The position numbers were made by a program, and so were the translations under genes. Shown in pieces: positions 1 to 11,385 of a stretch of 64,000 nucleotides of DNA (positions within the stretch are counted from its first letter, which is position 1; every line of letters starts with the position of its first letter). Under the pieces are notes generated by a model. The model ran no database searches, was not told the DNA's origin, and worked only from the letters and a program-made list of their open reading frames with translations. Source of the stretch: Nectonema munidae (taxonomy: Eukaryota; Nematomorpha; Nectonematoida; Nectonematidae); the NCBI GenBank assembly GCA_030549495.1, contig JAUIRK010000305.1, forward strand, positions 248,001 through 312,000, read 5' to 3'.

Positions 1-692
1 TTACCCTGTTTTAAACGAATTAAACAGAAAAAACTAAATTTAAATTGTTAAAAACCAGTTCTTAGTTTTCAAAGAATATCTTTTTTGATTGTGAAGCATC
101 TCTAGTCTCTACTATTTTGAACTACTTGTAATATTTTGTAGAAAATTTTCTCTTCTGAAGATGAAATGAAATCATTGCAAAGTTTAACTCCTCGTTCTTC
201 TCCATCGTCTACAACAGATAAGCTATTGATAATTTGATAGTTATCAATTATTTGTTAATTATTTTTATTATCTATTGAATATTTGATATTTGTCAATTCG
301 ATTGAGATTCAACTCAAAATCACACACTAGGATCACCTCAGCATTCTGAAATAATCGTTTTTATAGTTTCTGAAATTGATGTTACTGGATGCTTATTTCC
401 TAAACTGAAGCTAAAGAATCTTCTTGCAGAACAAAATCATGTGAGTTTCTCATGCTTTTAACTCTTTAATTGAATCATCTCATTGAAATATTTGGAAGTT
501 TAAAAACATGCTGAAAAAGCCAGGGTTCAAATAGAAATCCAACAGCTCTTATCTGGCGCTGCATCTTTTGTTTAAAAATTGTACAGAACTTTGAAATTTT
601 GGGTCAAGTTGGAGAAATGGATAAAAATATTTATAATATTGTTAACTTTGACAAAAATTTCAGTTGAAAAATATAACATTTTTTTTACTTTT
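1..692. other. AT-rich stretch with unassigned exon-like pieces
   Basis: No protein family is recognised here. The best exon-like piece is 367-440 on the plus strand. It has a pyrimidine-rich acceptor ending TATAG, an open frame containing SEIDVTGCLFPKLKLKNLL and a strong donor GTGAGT at 441. Another open piece at 141-233 includes SSEDEMKSLQSLTPRSS, and a third lies near 520-570. I could not join them into one consistent model. They may belong to an upstream gene that leaves the window on the left, or be chance. Confidence 0.2.
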
Positions 693-1215
693 TCAAAAAT
701 AAATTTTCAATTTTATGAAAATAAAATTAAAAATACAAAATACAAAAATTATTGTCCATGAATTTTTTTGGGTGAATTTTTCGCCCATAATTTTTCTCAT
801 TTCTTTAACATCTGTTTGAAAAGGGTTATTATTTTTGCCTCTTTTAGCGTAAATATTAGTCTGTTCTACAACATGAACATACTTCATACATAGATAAGCT
901 TTCATATTGAAACAAAAATTTTGGTTCCCAACTTCTTCCAAAGAACTCAGAGATAACTTGTCTGATTTGATCCATTTATCTTTAGAACTTGTTTCGTTAG
1001 GTGCTGAAATTCAAAGTTGTATCTTTAGTTTGCCAGCATTCTCATTGGGCACATCCACCTCATCGAGAATATCATCATACCCTTTTTGATAACTATTTAT
1101 TCCTTTATAGCCAGAAACTGGAGGAACAATAACTAACTCCAATTCTTCATTGCTGTTTTCAATATAATTTTTTGCAGATTCCAAAAATATAAAGCTAGTG
1201 TCGGATTTCATTTCA
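693..1215 (-). mobile_element. piggyBac N-terminal transposase remnant
   Basis: Reading on the minus strand, broken frames encode the N-terminal part of a piggyBac transposase. The recognisable stretch is VVEQTNIYAKRGKNN, matching the family's conserved EQTN-Y segment, preceded by an acidic region (GYDDILDEVDVPNENAG). The DNA at about 780-1030 is clearly related to 16440-16760, where the same N-terminal part is joined to a longer transposase. The catalytic part is absent here. It lies just downstream, in transcription sense, of a different piggyBac copy at 1276-2844, so two related elements sit side by side. It is non-functional. Confidence 0.65.
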
Positions 1216-1275
1216 CCCTTATGCTGTCTTCAAAAAAATTACTGAAAATATCCTTGAGTGAAATTTAACCCATTA

Positions 1276-2844
1276 TCATTTTGGAATTTTAACAACATCT
1301 GGAGTTCGCTTTCCTATCCTTGCCAAGACAAAGTCCACATCGATCTCCTTTTGAAATTTCTTTTTGATGGGATTGTACACTTCATTATTTGTTCCCTGAG
1401 CATCATATAGTGTAGAAAGTGCCCAATGTGTTCTAGGAAGATGTTGTCTTCTCAACATTTCATTTTTCACAAGGTCAAATTCTAGTTGTTCAAGAAATAG
1501 ACGCCTTCTAAATTACTTATTATTTTCCAATTGGGATTCACTTCTTTCCATAACACAAAAGCATTGCCACAAGAAATATCAATAGTGTTGCAAAACAAGG
1601 CAAAAAGCCCGCGATTTGTTTTCCGTTTAACACTATAAGTTACAATCATTTGATCCAATGTATCTACACCCGATTTATTTTTATTATAGAAAAATTATTT
1701 TAGGCAACTTTTTTTCATTAGAAGAAACATTTTTGTCACGATGAAGTGTTCTCAAAATAGAAGCAATTTATATTTCTTTGAGATGTTGTGAATCAAAGTT
1801 ACTTCATCAGTGAAGTAAAACTTTCTAGAAAAAACTTGTGAACATCTAAGCTCCTTTTATCCATATTTGATAGGAATTTTTTGTTTGAACGAACTGTCTC
1901 AACCAGTGTCTTTTTGAGCTTGAGTAAATTGACTGTAGTGGGGGAAAAATTATCGCACACAACAGTCCAGCTCTTCAAATTTTTTATCAAGTCTAAAAAA
2001 CAACCCTTGCCTTGTTTTTCAGGCTGAGAGTTTGGTTTTTTCAGTATACACTTGAAGATTCCAAGCATAATTACTTTTGCTGTCGCATAAAATCCAGATT
2101 GTTATGCCATTTGCTGGCTTTGACGGTAAATATTGCTTCATAGGACAACGTCCTCTGAAAGCTAACACTTGTTCATCAATTGTTATGCTTTCTCCAGGCA
2201 AATACAAATACTGTAAATTTACAACCCAAGAGTCCCACAAATTTCTGATTGGAGCTAATTTATCTTTAGCTTTTCTTTCACTCCTATCTTGTCATCAAAT
2301 CGCAAACCTCTTGCAATTTTGGAGAAGGATTTTTTTGACATGGTGGCTCTAAAAATCGCCCTACCCATTTTTTCACTCCATAAACTTTCTAGAGATTCAC
2401 CATGAGAGCGAAGAACTCCAACTAAAATGAGAATTCCACAATATGCATCAAGAGTTATTCTATCAACACCATCCAAATCATACTGAACCTTCAATATTTG
2501 TGAAATGAATAACTTTATTTTTGGAAGAATCATTGAAATAGAGGTCGAAGGCATCCAAAATACTTAGTATACGAAAAGCAGCAAATCTGGTTAACCTACA
2601 CGGTCTTTTATAATATTTTCAGAACGATACTTGCTTTTTATTTCAGGTGTAGATTTAGTCCACAGTAAAGAATTATCCTTTGAAAAAAACTTTCTAATGT
2701 AAAATTATCAGGTTCGCCACTGTTCATTTCATCATCTTTTGAGCTTTCTTCATCACTCTGAATTATATCTTTCTCAACACAAAAAACAATAAAATTTTTG
2801 GATGAAATTTCAACCAAAATCACAATCGGTAACTTTTTTTGCAT
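1276..2844 (-). pseudogene. piggyBac-family transposase, decayed
   Basis: piggyBac transposases excise and insert DNA at TTAA using a DDD catalytic triad. On the minus strand the parts run in family order. An acidic N-terminus lies near 2844-2640 (SDEESSKDDEMNSGEPDN), then a helical part near 2550-2260 (SEKMGRAIFRATMSKKSF). The first catalytic Asp is in ITIDEQVLAFRGRCPMKQY near 2190, the second in VVCDNFSPTTVN near 1950, and the third in KSGVDTLDQMIVTY near 1660. A C-terminal part follows (RRQHLPRTHWALS, 1460-1420). The frame is broken by several stops and shifts, so no intact protein is made. A possible terminal repeat (TTAA, then CCAACGTTCCCAT) lies at 3119-3139. The other end was not found. 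Confidence 0.8.
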
Positions 2845-3404
2845 GTGCGATTTTCATAATTGTAAAAAAAAATTTATCAAGATTTACCATATGAAAAACT
2901 AAATTTAGGAGAATGATACCTTCTGATTATTTTTCATTATTGTATCATAATCATAAAATGAATTGGGTGAAATATCACCCGAAGGGTGTATGATGGTTGA
3001 CCAAAATTAGAAGCTTCCATTTTAAAAATTAAAGGAATGAAAACTAATACTATAAAAAATGAAAAATAAATAAAAGAAAAAGTTTACTACAGAGATAATT
3101 TTTTAACATATTTTAGTGTTAAAAATAGCCAACGTTCCCATCTTTTCTTTCTGCTAATAATTCTTTCAAAAAAGTTTCATTTTTGTAGTATGAAGATATG
3201 TTGTTAAGATTTCACTGACAAATGAATTATTTAGGGATGTTGGGATAGTCTTTGTTCGGAACATCTCATTTTCAAATCCTAACCTTTAGATTAGCTTTAT
3301 TTTAATGCATTTATATTATTACTTATAAATTCGATAGATATGAACTAGAAATTTCATTACAGTATATCCTTGTATGTCGATTCTTTTAAAATTCATAATT
3401 TCAG

Positions 3405-3645
3405 AGAACTATCCAAGTTTATCTCTTCTAAACGTCTTAAATGCAAGATAGATAAAGTTAATGCTCTGGTGCATACCACTCGTTTGGATAGCAACAATAA
3501 ATACTACCAAGTAAGATCCTTTTATTTCGTTTATCTAAAAATTATAATTTTTATTCTAATTTTGTTCCATTTATAGGAAACGATTAAAAATGGAGACGTT
3601 TTACTCAATCGAATACAGAAACTAGAAAGAATTGTCAATATATAA
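3405..3645 (+). CDS. PSMD6: 26S proteasome regulatory subunit PSMD6/Rpn7-like, C-terminal exons
   Basis: Rpn7 is a PCI-domain subunit of the proteasome lid. Two exons are visible, 3405-3510 and 3577-3645, separated by a 66-bp intron (GTAAGA...TTATAG) at phase 0. They encode ELSKFISSKRLKCKIDKVN, then a stretch ending SNNKYYQ, then ETIKNGDVLLNRIQKLERI and VNI-stop. This follows the family C-terminus (ELSRFI, GRLHCKIDKVN, YQETIKKGDLLLNRVQKL) closely from memory. The first exon begins after TTTCAG with the last base of a split codon, so an upstream exon ending in phase 2 is required. I see none in 2850-3400. The remaining exons must lie left of the window, beyond a transposon-filled intron, or this is an orphan gene tail. 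AATAAA follows at 3683. Confidence 0.75.
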
Positions 3646-3682
3646 GACGGAGGGAGTGTTTATGCGTCTATCTTTTATATTC

Positions 3683-3688
3683 AATAAA
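3683..3688 (+). promoter_or_regulatory. Polyadenylation signal AATAAA of the PSMD6-like gene
   Basis: AATAAA lies 38 bp after the stop codon at 3643-3645, in the expected place for the 3' end of the PSMD6-like transcript. Confidence 0.55.
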
Positions 3689-4257
3689 CTGTAAACTTTT
3701 TTATTGGATGATTTTTGCAACCTTCATAAACGATCACTTTACATTTTTTTTGAACTTTTTTATAAGATGAATAAAAAGTAAGAAATAAATTATTTTTCAT
3801 TTTAAATACTTAAAACATTCAAGTGCATCGAATTATTTTGTTTTGTTTTTAAAAATCAAGATATGCGAAAATTTTGATATTTCAGTTTATTTCTGTAAAA
3901 AGCGCGTGTGCTTGGATTAACAAGTAACAAAGTTTGTAGGTTTCATTAATGTAAGTGCCAGACCTCATTTTGTGACAAAATATTAGTTTTATCAAAGGCT
4001 GTAATCGTCACCTAAACTCTATGGGAACAATAACCATATACAGTAGACCTTCTTTAACTTGGATATCGGATAAGTTAGACCGTTACAGAGAATACAAATG
4101 TTTGCCCTCGTAGGCTCACAAGCTACCATTTTCTTTGACTTCTTTAATTTCACTTTGGCTTACAAGCAGCCATTTCTTTTGTTTTTTACTCAATAGATAG
4201 TTAGCGGTCTTTCTAAATTTTGACGGTATTCCAAAGCTTGTTGTGGCTATATCGTGC

Positions 4258-4290
4258 TCCGCCCCCTCCCCCCCCCCCCTAATAATTTTC
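4258..4290 (+). repeat. Poly-C/AATAATTTT motif, left copy
   Basis: CCGCCCCC, a long C tract and then TAATAATTTT. Nearly the same string recurs at 6560-6583, and a shorter one at 6323-6340. The 4258 and 6560 copies bracket a 2.27-kb block absent from a simple reading of the pogo element. Confidence 0.5.
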
Positions 4291-6558
4291 TATAAGTAAG
4301 ATTTGCTGCTTATTTATAAAACATGTATGATGATCGCATTATAGGATGTAATGATCATTCGAATACATGATAATGTAAGATAAGAGAATAAAAGAGGGAA
4401 TGCAGACTTTTGAGTCGAACATCATGCCAAGCTGCTCTGAAATTCCTATCAAAAATATTTTACAAACGATGTGAGAGCTATATAATAATAATAATCCATT
4501 GTTTCAATATGCAAACAATAAGTAAGCAATGTTTATCACAGTGTCTCCTTGTAGTATTTTTGAGCAAACACATCTTGATGTTCCACTAGATTTTCTCATC
4601 TTCTATCACAGTGATTCTATTTCTCTTTCTATCTCCTTCTCTGTTTTTCTCTTCCGCTTTCTCTGCTAAAACTCAATCATTCACTCAAGCTCTCTTCTTT
4701 CATTCAAGCCCTCTTCTCTTGTTTAAGCTCTCCTATCTCATTCAGCTCTTTTCTCTTTAATTTGTATTTAGAGTTTATTAGAAACTAGTTTTTAGCGGAA
4801 TATAAGTTCAATATTTTAAGAACTTTTTTTCATGATACCAAAGTTCACCTATTCAAATTAATCACAAGGATTTTTGATATTCAATCGTTACAATTTTATA
4901 TCAATGAATATTGTCACACTCGTGTTAAAAAAATTCCAACAAAGGTCACTTAATCTTTATCAGCACGTTTGTTACATTTTCTAACATTTGAAAACTAATT
5001 TTTTCAATACCTATTTGGGAATGAATATTTTGACTAGCTATTCAGATTAGAAGCAAAAATACTCTATTTGTTTAATATTTGAGCAGAGATATTTTTTATA
5101 ATGTTCGATTGTTAAATTTTGTAACTAACACTACATAATTAAATCTTTTTTTTTAAGAAAATTTGTTATTATAATAAAAATGTAATATCGAAACAAAATG
5201 TACTTGATCTATTTAACAGCTGTCAGAATTTAATTTGTAGACAGAAATAGTCAAAAAAACACAATGATTTACTTGTTCTCGTATACTATGATTTATGTTT
5301 GTTTAAATAGTTTTTAAATGATTTTGTGTTTTTAGACTTAAATAATTTTATGAAAAGTGATTAAACTACCATTTTTTGTATACTATTATTCCTTACAAAA
5401 TGTAAAAAATACAAGCGTTACTAAATCACCCTATAAGCCATAAGGGTTAGCTACTTCAACGTTGGCTTTTGCTGCTTATAAAAACTTGAAATGATCAAAT
5501 ATCTAATTTTTTATGCCTCCTGTTATTTTGAAATTATTCTGAGAACAGACGGTTCCATTTTAAAATAGTGAAAATTGCTTTATTAGTTTATTTTGTCTCT
5601 TTCCTCTTTTATGTTAATTATGTAGCAAAATTTTCAATTTTGAGTAAAAGGTAAGGTAATGCTACCGTGGTTGTGTTTTCATTGACAAGGCACTGATGTA
5701 CCGCTTATGTCAAACTATGAACAAATTGGTATCGATGAGGAATCGAACCCAAAAGCTTCCGTGCTGAGTCCATCATCTCAACCAACCTGCCACGCCACCC
5801 ATAGATGTAGGGGATACGTCAAATAGTTTTAAACTTATGTTATGCTGTAAAATTTTTTAGTTTTTGTTGAAGCTCTATAACTTTTTCTGTTAGACTTTTT
5901 TTCCTTAAAAGTTATTATAAAAGGTAAATCATTGCCAAATGTTAAAAGTTATTTTACATTTTTTAGCTTGCACCAATTTAGCTTTTAAACTATTTTTGAA
6001 TGGTGCTGAGAAAAATGAAGTAATGCAATCTTAATTTATTGTTTGATTTTTTAGTTCTTTCAAAGAAAAAAAACTTTAGTTCTTTTTTACATTTTTGATA
6101 GATAATTTCAAGGATGTGCGCTCCTGAATCAATCACATTTTTTTCATATAAACACCGCAGGGTGTCTAGTAGATTCTTTTCCTTCAGAATACATTCACTC
6201 AAATAAAACTCTCCAACCTTCAGTTATTTGTTCTCAGTTGTTTTCTCTATCAATCAAATATCCTTTCATCAATTCCTGTAATGTGCCTGATAGGCTACTT
6301 CATTTTCAAATGAAAAGCTTATTCGCCCCCCAACAATTTTGGATTTTTTAAACTAGTGTATATACGATATGCAAATTTAATTAAAATATTTTCGCTGGAA
6401 GTATAGTATTTAAATTTCACCAATTTTGTAAAAAAAATATAAAGTAGTCTTATAAATTTAGGTATTCGCTGAATACACTCTATTTTAAAAGATTGCTTGA
6501 ATATTTGGTCTCCCGTGTTATTTCCAGACTAGTAATTTTGAAAATTGCAAAAAAAATT
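4291..6558. other. Probable inserted block inside the pogo element, no gene seen
   Basis: This is AT-rich sequence between two poly-C motif copies. It has a CT-rich stretch at 4600-4760 and a tRNA-derived SINE at 5648-5800. A short minus-strand open frame (5990-6202, containing LKEKNLLDTLRCLYEKNV) matches no family I recognise. The block separates the pogo left end from its transposase, so it probably inserted later. Confidence 0.4.
5648..5800 (-). repeat. tRNA-derived SINE, copy 1
   Basis: On the minus strand a tRNA-like head starts near 5800 (GGTGGCGTGGCAGGTTGG). It carries a good B box, GGGTTCGATTCC (complement of 5739-5750), followed by a non-tRNA body. The body aligns with the plus-strand copy at 26608-26738. 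Shared words include TTCATAGTT and TGCCTT, followed by an ACAC...CACG...ACCTT tail. Confidence 0.65.
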
Positions 6559-6591
6559 CCGCCCCCCCCCCAATAATTTTGAGGATATGCG

Positions 6592-7800
6592 CCCCGGAGA
6601 GTATGGGGTGACGAAACAAACTGTGGCAGACGTTCGGAAAGCTAAAGATAAACTTCTAACCTTTTCTTTAAAGTACAATGTGAGTGAAGATCGTGAAAAT
6701 CTTTCTTTTGGAGATAGGAAAAGGATGCGAGTTTCTAAGGATGGAAATTTGAAAGAAGCGGTTACGAAATCATTTGTGATCATGCGGTGTAAAAGTCCGT
6801 GGGAATGCTATCCAAGATGCTGCTCAAAAGTTAGCTTGACATATGGGAATTAATGATTTTACTGCTTGTGATGGGTGGTTATGGTGCTTCAGAAATAGGC
6901 ACGGGCTTTGCGATAAAGTGTTGATGTAGAAGAAGGCAGTGCGCCAGTCGAAGATGTTGAGCCTTTTAGGCAGAAGTTAAATAAGCTGATCAAAGATGAG
7001 GGCCTTTTAACCCCCCAAATTTACAATGCTAATGAAAGTGGTCTTTTTTAGCGTTGTATCCCAAAAAATACGCAAGCATTTAGAGATGAGAAAGATATTC
7101 ATCGTGAAAAAATACATAAAGAAAGGATTTCATTTTTGTGTTGCGCTAGCGCAGATGGTCTGGATCGTTTGCCTCTCGCTGTGGTGGCAAGTCTAAGCGC
7201 CCGCAAGTTTTGAAAGATTGTATGAACCATCTGCGCGTTCATTATTACAACTCGCAAAAGGCTTGGTTCAACATGGCCATCTTCAGAGATTGGTTTTTTA
7301 AACATTTCGTACCAGAAGCACGGAAATTTCAAAAAAATTGCTCATAAAGATGTTAATTTTAGATAAAGCCTCTGCCCACCCTAGTGAATCAAGCCTTGCT
7401 AGTTATGATGGGAAAATTAGAGTTCTTTTTTTGTCTCCAAATGTCACATCTCTGATTCAGCCAATGGACCAGAGTGTAATTAATTTCTGTAAGAGATTGT
7501 ATCAGCAGATATGAAGTGCTGTGTATCAATGATGGAGGTTACTGGGGTTGATAGAAGAGGTGAAAAAACCCAAGAAAATATCCAGAACTACAAGATAAAA
7601 GGGGCCACTTTCAATATTGCAACTGCATGGAAAGATGTTAAAGCAACAACACTGGCCAACGCATAGAAAAAACTGGATGATGTAAGAGAGTGGCTTGAAG
7701 AAACAGAAGGTGACCCTGGCCATCATGTTATGACAGGTGAAGAAATAACCAGAGAAGTTGTTAAAGGTGACACAGTACAAGAGGAGGATAATGAATGAAA
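6592..7800 (+). pseudogene. Tigger/Jerky-like (pogo) transposase, decayed
   Basis: Broken plus-strand frames encode a CENP-B/Tigger type transposase. In order they show a helix-turn-helix region (EYGVTKQTVADVRKAKDKLL), a second DNA-binding part (HMGINDFTACDGWLWCFRNR), and the DDE/D core. The core contains IYNADESGLF near 7025, VLILDKASAHPSES near 7350 and a third acidic residue in SLIQPMDQSVINF near 7455. Several stops and frame changes interrupt it, so it cannot make a working enzyme. It belongs to the 4041-8668 element. The tail at 7700-7980 still shows acidic stretches typical of the family C-terminus. Confidence 0.8.
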
Positions 7801-8181
7801 TGATTCGGATGTTCTAATTCCCAAGCTTTCCCTGGTTCGAGTAGCCCTTGACACTATCATAACGCACAGTGATTTAACTGCAGACGAGGAAAGCAACCAG
7901 TATTTCCCGAAGTTAAGATCTTTGAGGCATATGACCCATTTGGAGGCAACACATACAAGGAAAGCAATTAAAAATTAATTCTTTTTTCAGGCCAGTTGTT
8001 ACATCCACCGAATCAGACTCTCCTCAAGCATCAATCAGTTTTCAGTCTCCTCAACTATCTACGAGTGGTCTTCACTCTTCTGACGAGTAATTGTTTTGCA
8101 TAAGAATTTAAAATGTTTATTTTTATTATTATGCATAAATAAATAATTCGTCCAATTTGAAATATTTTTTCTACCATATTC

Positions 8182-8581
8182 AGAGAAGGACGGGGACCCC
8201 GAACATCCCCTTTCCCAGCGGGGATACATGCTCCCCGTTCCCCTCGGGGTAAACTTTCCCCGAAGTCGGGGTAATAGTTTTTAAAATTATTCAACTATTC
8301 GCATTCTTTACTTTAGATAATATTTAGTGTTGTTAAATGTTTTTTCAGTTTAAGTACTTCTAAATATGCAAATTATAAAAAAAATTATATTTTCATTACT
8401 TTTTATTGATTCTTCCAAAATCTTTTATTTTTTCAATTTCTGGCAATTTTATACTTTTAGATTTTTCGGAAAAAAATTTTATGTAAAAAAAATTCCTCGC
8501 CCCGCCCCGATCCCCGCGGGGAGAGTGTTGCCCCGTCCCGATCCCTGCCCCGAAAAAATTTAACCTCCCCGTCGTACTCTG
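8182..8581. mobile_element. GC-rich hAT-type MITE inserted in the pogo element
   Basis: This 400-bp element starts CAGAGAAGGACGGGGA and ends with the inverted partner of CAGAGTACGACGGGGA. It is full of GGGG/CCCC blocks in otherwise AT-rich DNA. The right flank CCATATAT and left flank CCATATT look like an 8-bp target duplication with one change. The uninterrupted target is visible in the related MITE at 62258-62280. It has no coding capacity. Confidence 0.7.
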
Positions 8582-8670
8582 CCATATATATATATGTTAA
8601 GTCGGACAATCGGTATATAGTTGGACACTCTTCTCCTCCATGTAGTCCGACTTAACGAGGGTCTACTGTA

Positions 8671-9885
8671 TCTATCATCTTTTGCTCATTTGTTAACTTA
8701 CTCGCATATCTGTTTTCAAATATATAATTTTTCAACTTGAATAATAATTACAAGAGTTATGAAGGTGAAATTTGCCTGTTTAGAAAATTATTATGTGAAA
8801 ACTCAATAATTTTTCCCTTTTAACACTATCAGTTTTCCTTCATTTCTAGGAATGTGTTTAATTTATTCAAACATATATGATCATTTTTATGCTATAAAAG
8901 ATTCATCACAGTTTTGTGACAATTTTAGTTATTTGCCAGTTTTTTCCCAATTCACACAATTTTCCTTATTAGTTACCACCAGTGTCGACAATTGCCCAAC
9001 TTTAGAGATATAAAAATCGCCTTTCTTTTTAGATGGGTTTAATGCAAATCTTTATTTATATTCTGTGATTAAGTGCTTCTCTAATTATAAAAAATTCACC
9101 AATTTAAGCTTTTTACTTATATACATTTTGAATTACAAATATAAATTAGATTTTTAGATTTACAACTCAAACAACTGTTACTGATCAAACAATATATTTT
9201 TTTGCTAAATAAATCAAGTATTGCTTTGATTATTCCAGTCGCTAAAATTGGCCAATTCAACTGAGTATAAAAAGTAAACAGTCTTCGATTTGAAATATAA
9301 ATTGTGTTCTAAATTCAATAAAATGAATTTTTTACTATGGAAATGATTTTTTGGATTCATTTGAAGCCATTGAGATAATACTGAACATTTAGAGAAAAAT
9401 TCGAACCGAAACACTTTGGAATAAAAATTTATTTTAGACGCAAAATGTTAACTTTTATTTTCAACGAAATAGAGTATAGACTGATTATTATTATTATTAT
9501 CATGTTATTAAATTAAATTCTATATATATTTTGATTCATTTTAAAAATAATAAATTAGGACATATTTTTAGAAGTTGTTATAGATCGAAGAAGCACGTGA
9601 AATAATCACTCAAACTAATAGCATGCCTCTAAATATGGCATTGAGCAAGCGGAACAATTTTCTGCTTCCATATTTATAAGGGTCCCATAATTTCTTCAAA
9701 TAATTAAGTTTTTGGTACTTATTGGTTATCTCTGCTTCTTCCCCTTTAAATTTTTATTATGAAAAAGGTAAATAAAAATATCACTAAAATTATTTTAGGG
9801 GGAAAAAATAAACAAATTTTTTTAAAACAAACTAGCTGACTAACTGACCAATCAAATAACTAGCTGATCGACTAATTATGCACAT
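8671..9885. other. AT-rich intergenic DNA, nothing recognised
   Basis: No coding, RNA or transposon signature was recognised, apart from a short (TTA)n run near 9487. Confidence 0.5.
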
Positions 9886-9889
9886 TTAA

Positions 9890-9995
9890 CCCATTTAGTA
9901 CCAATATTTCTAAAGCGAACGCAGAATCTCTATTTAATTCTATTTGAAACAAGAGTTCCCCTGAGTTTCCTTTGGGAACATTTGTACTAAATGTG
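9890..9995. mobile_element. Diverged piggyBac-type MITE
   Basis: The sequence is flanked by TTAA on the left (9886-9889) and TTTA on the right (9996-9999). The terminal inverted repeats are CCCATTTAGTACCAAT and the complement of ACTAAATGTG. The 106-bp core contains TTTGGGAACATT, shared with the 130-bp family at 11251, 20156 and 24414. Confidence 0.6.
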
Positions 9996-9999
9996 TTTA

Positions 10000-11246
10000 G
10001 ATAGAGTTTCAATTAACCAGTAAGTTAGTTAATTTGTCTGTTAGTTTAGTGAATAATTAGTTTGTTCGTATCTTGCACGTAAGGCATTAACCCTCATTTG
10101 TACAACCTACTACATTTTTTACTATACAGAAGTATACATGATCCCAGCATTGAAATGTTTTCGATCAAATTGTATTAAGGATTCGTGGCAAAGGCTAGTG
10201 TTTACCCTACAATACAGATGTAACAAAATTATTTTCTATAAAACATCCAGCATATAACTATAGAGTGAATCCTTTTTCTCAAACTCTAATCAGCTAGCTT
10301 CTTAAAGCCAAGTATTTTCTGGGTGAAAAGGAAAGGCGCATTTAAATCTTCTACCTAGAAGTCACGAACACGCTCTTCACAAAGTTGGTCTTTGACTACG
10401 ACATGTGCACTTTTAGAGTTCAAAAAACGGTTTACGCTAACTAACGCAAGCTCGTCTTTTACTTTTTATATGCACACGCGTCATCTTCGTTGTACGCTTC
10501 GGATTAATCCAGCATCCATCCGCAATGCACTACAAATAAAAAGTCTTTAGGAGTGTGATAAGCTTCTTCCTAAATATAATTCTAAAGCTTAGGTCAAATC
10601 CGTGAGCAAAGCTTCTATATTTGAATAATACGTATGTGTGCGGTTCACCTTGCGTAATCACGTATTCAAGGCAATTTCCACCTTATCAACGTTCATTCTT
10701 ATTTATTTACCTCTATCATATTATTATTAGGATAAATATTATAATATACAATATATACGATTCTCTAATACTTAGTACATATTTTTTCATTATGTGATGC
10801 TGCATCTCGTCCTACCGTTTGCCAGGAATTGTGCGTATAGATAGATAGCTAGGTATACGGGGCTAACACGCGTGCGTGTTTTCTTATAACGAAGTTATAA
10901 TATCTCTCCCACTATCTTTTGCTTTCATGTTTTCAATATACTCCACCAACATCATTATGGTTATATATATATATTCGTTATCTCGACTTTTTGTGGGCTC
11001 GAGATCTGCACAAACTAATTTTTTGATGTGTTTTACCACTTTGTTACACGTGTGTAAACACTCCTAATCTATCCATCCTTCTTTTTGCCTCATCAATATC
11101 AGGGTAACACAAATTTCATACATTTTGCATATTTACAAAGAATAATAATGTATATCAAGGCTGTGTGTCTTTGATTTTCTAATGCCGCTATACACTCCTT
11201 TAGCACTTGGATATATACGTCACAAAATACTATAAAAGTTATCATC
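10000..11246. other. Non-coding stretch with a higher-GC block
   Basis: 10300-11080 has more GC and CpG than its surroundings (ACGCGTCATCTTCG, CACGCGTGCGTG) and no long open frame. It looks like regulatory or untranslated sequence, but no gene is attached. Simple repeats (GATA, TA) occur near 10840 and 10960. Confidence 0.35.
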
Positions 11247-11250
11247 TTAA

Positions 11251-11381
11251 CCCATTTACGGCCAATGTTCCTATTTTGGAACATAAGTAATTTCATCTTC
11301 GTCTGCTTTTTTCAATGACTTTGAATATAAATCGTCTGCGTTTTTTTTAGATATCGTCTGCTTTGCTTGGCCTTAAATGGG
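11251..11381. mobile_element. piggyBac-type MITE, copy 1
   Basis: A 131-bp element flanked by TTAA on both sides (11247-11250, 11382-11385). The inverted ends are CCCATTTACGGCCAA and the complement of TTGGCCTTAAATGGG. The interior has three TCGTCTGC words. It is nearly identical to 20156-20285 and 24414-24543. Confidence 0.85.
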
Positions 11382-11385
11382 TTAA

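Larger units (their letters stand above)
4041..8668 (+). mobile_element. pogo/Tigger DNA transposon, 4.6 kb, with internal insertions
   Basis: The element starts CAGTAGACCTTCTTTAACTT and ends AACGAGGGTCTACTG, with TA dinucleotides directly outside both ends (4039-4040, 8669-8670). That is typical of pogo/Tc1-mariner elements. It carries a decayed Tigger/Jerky-like transposase at 6592-7800. The interior is interrupted by a block at about 4291-6558 that contains a SINE, and by a hAT-type MITE at 8182-8581. The first 190 bp and last 150 bp match the 323-bp MITE at 62043-62365. Confidence 0.85.

Noticed and set aside
5648-5800. A tRNA gene
   Set aside because: The B box is good but the cloverleaf is degenerate, and the same body recurs at 26608, which fits a SINE.
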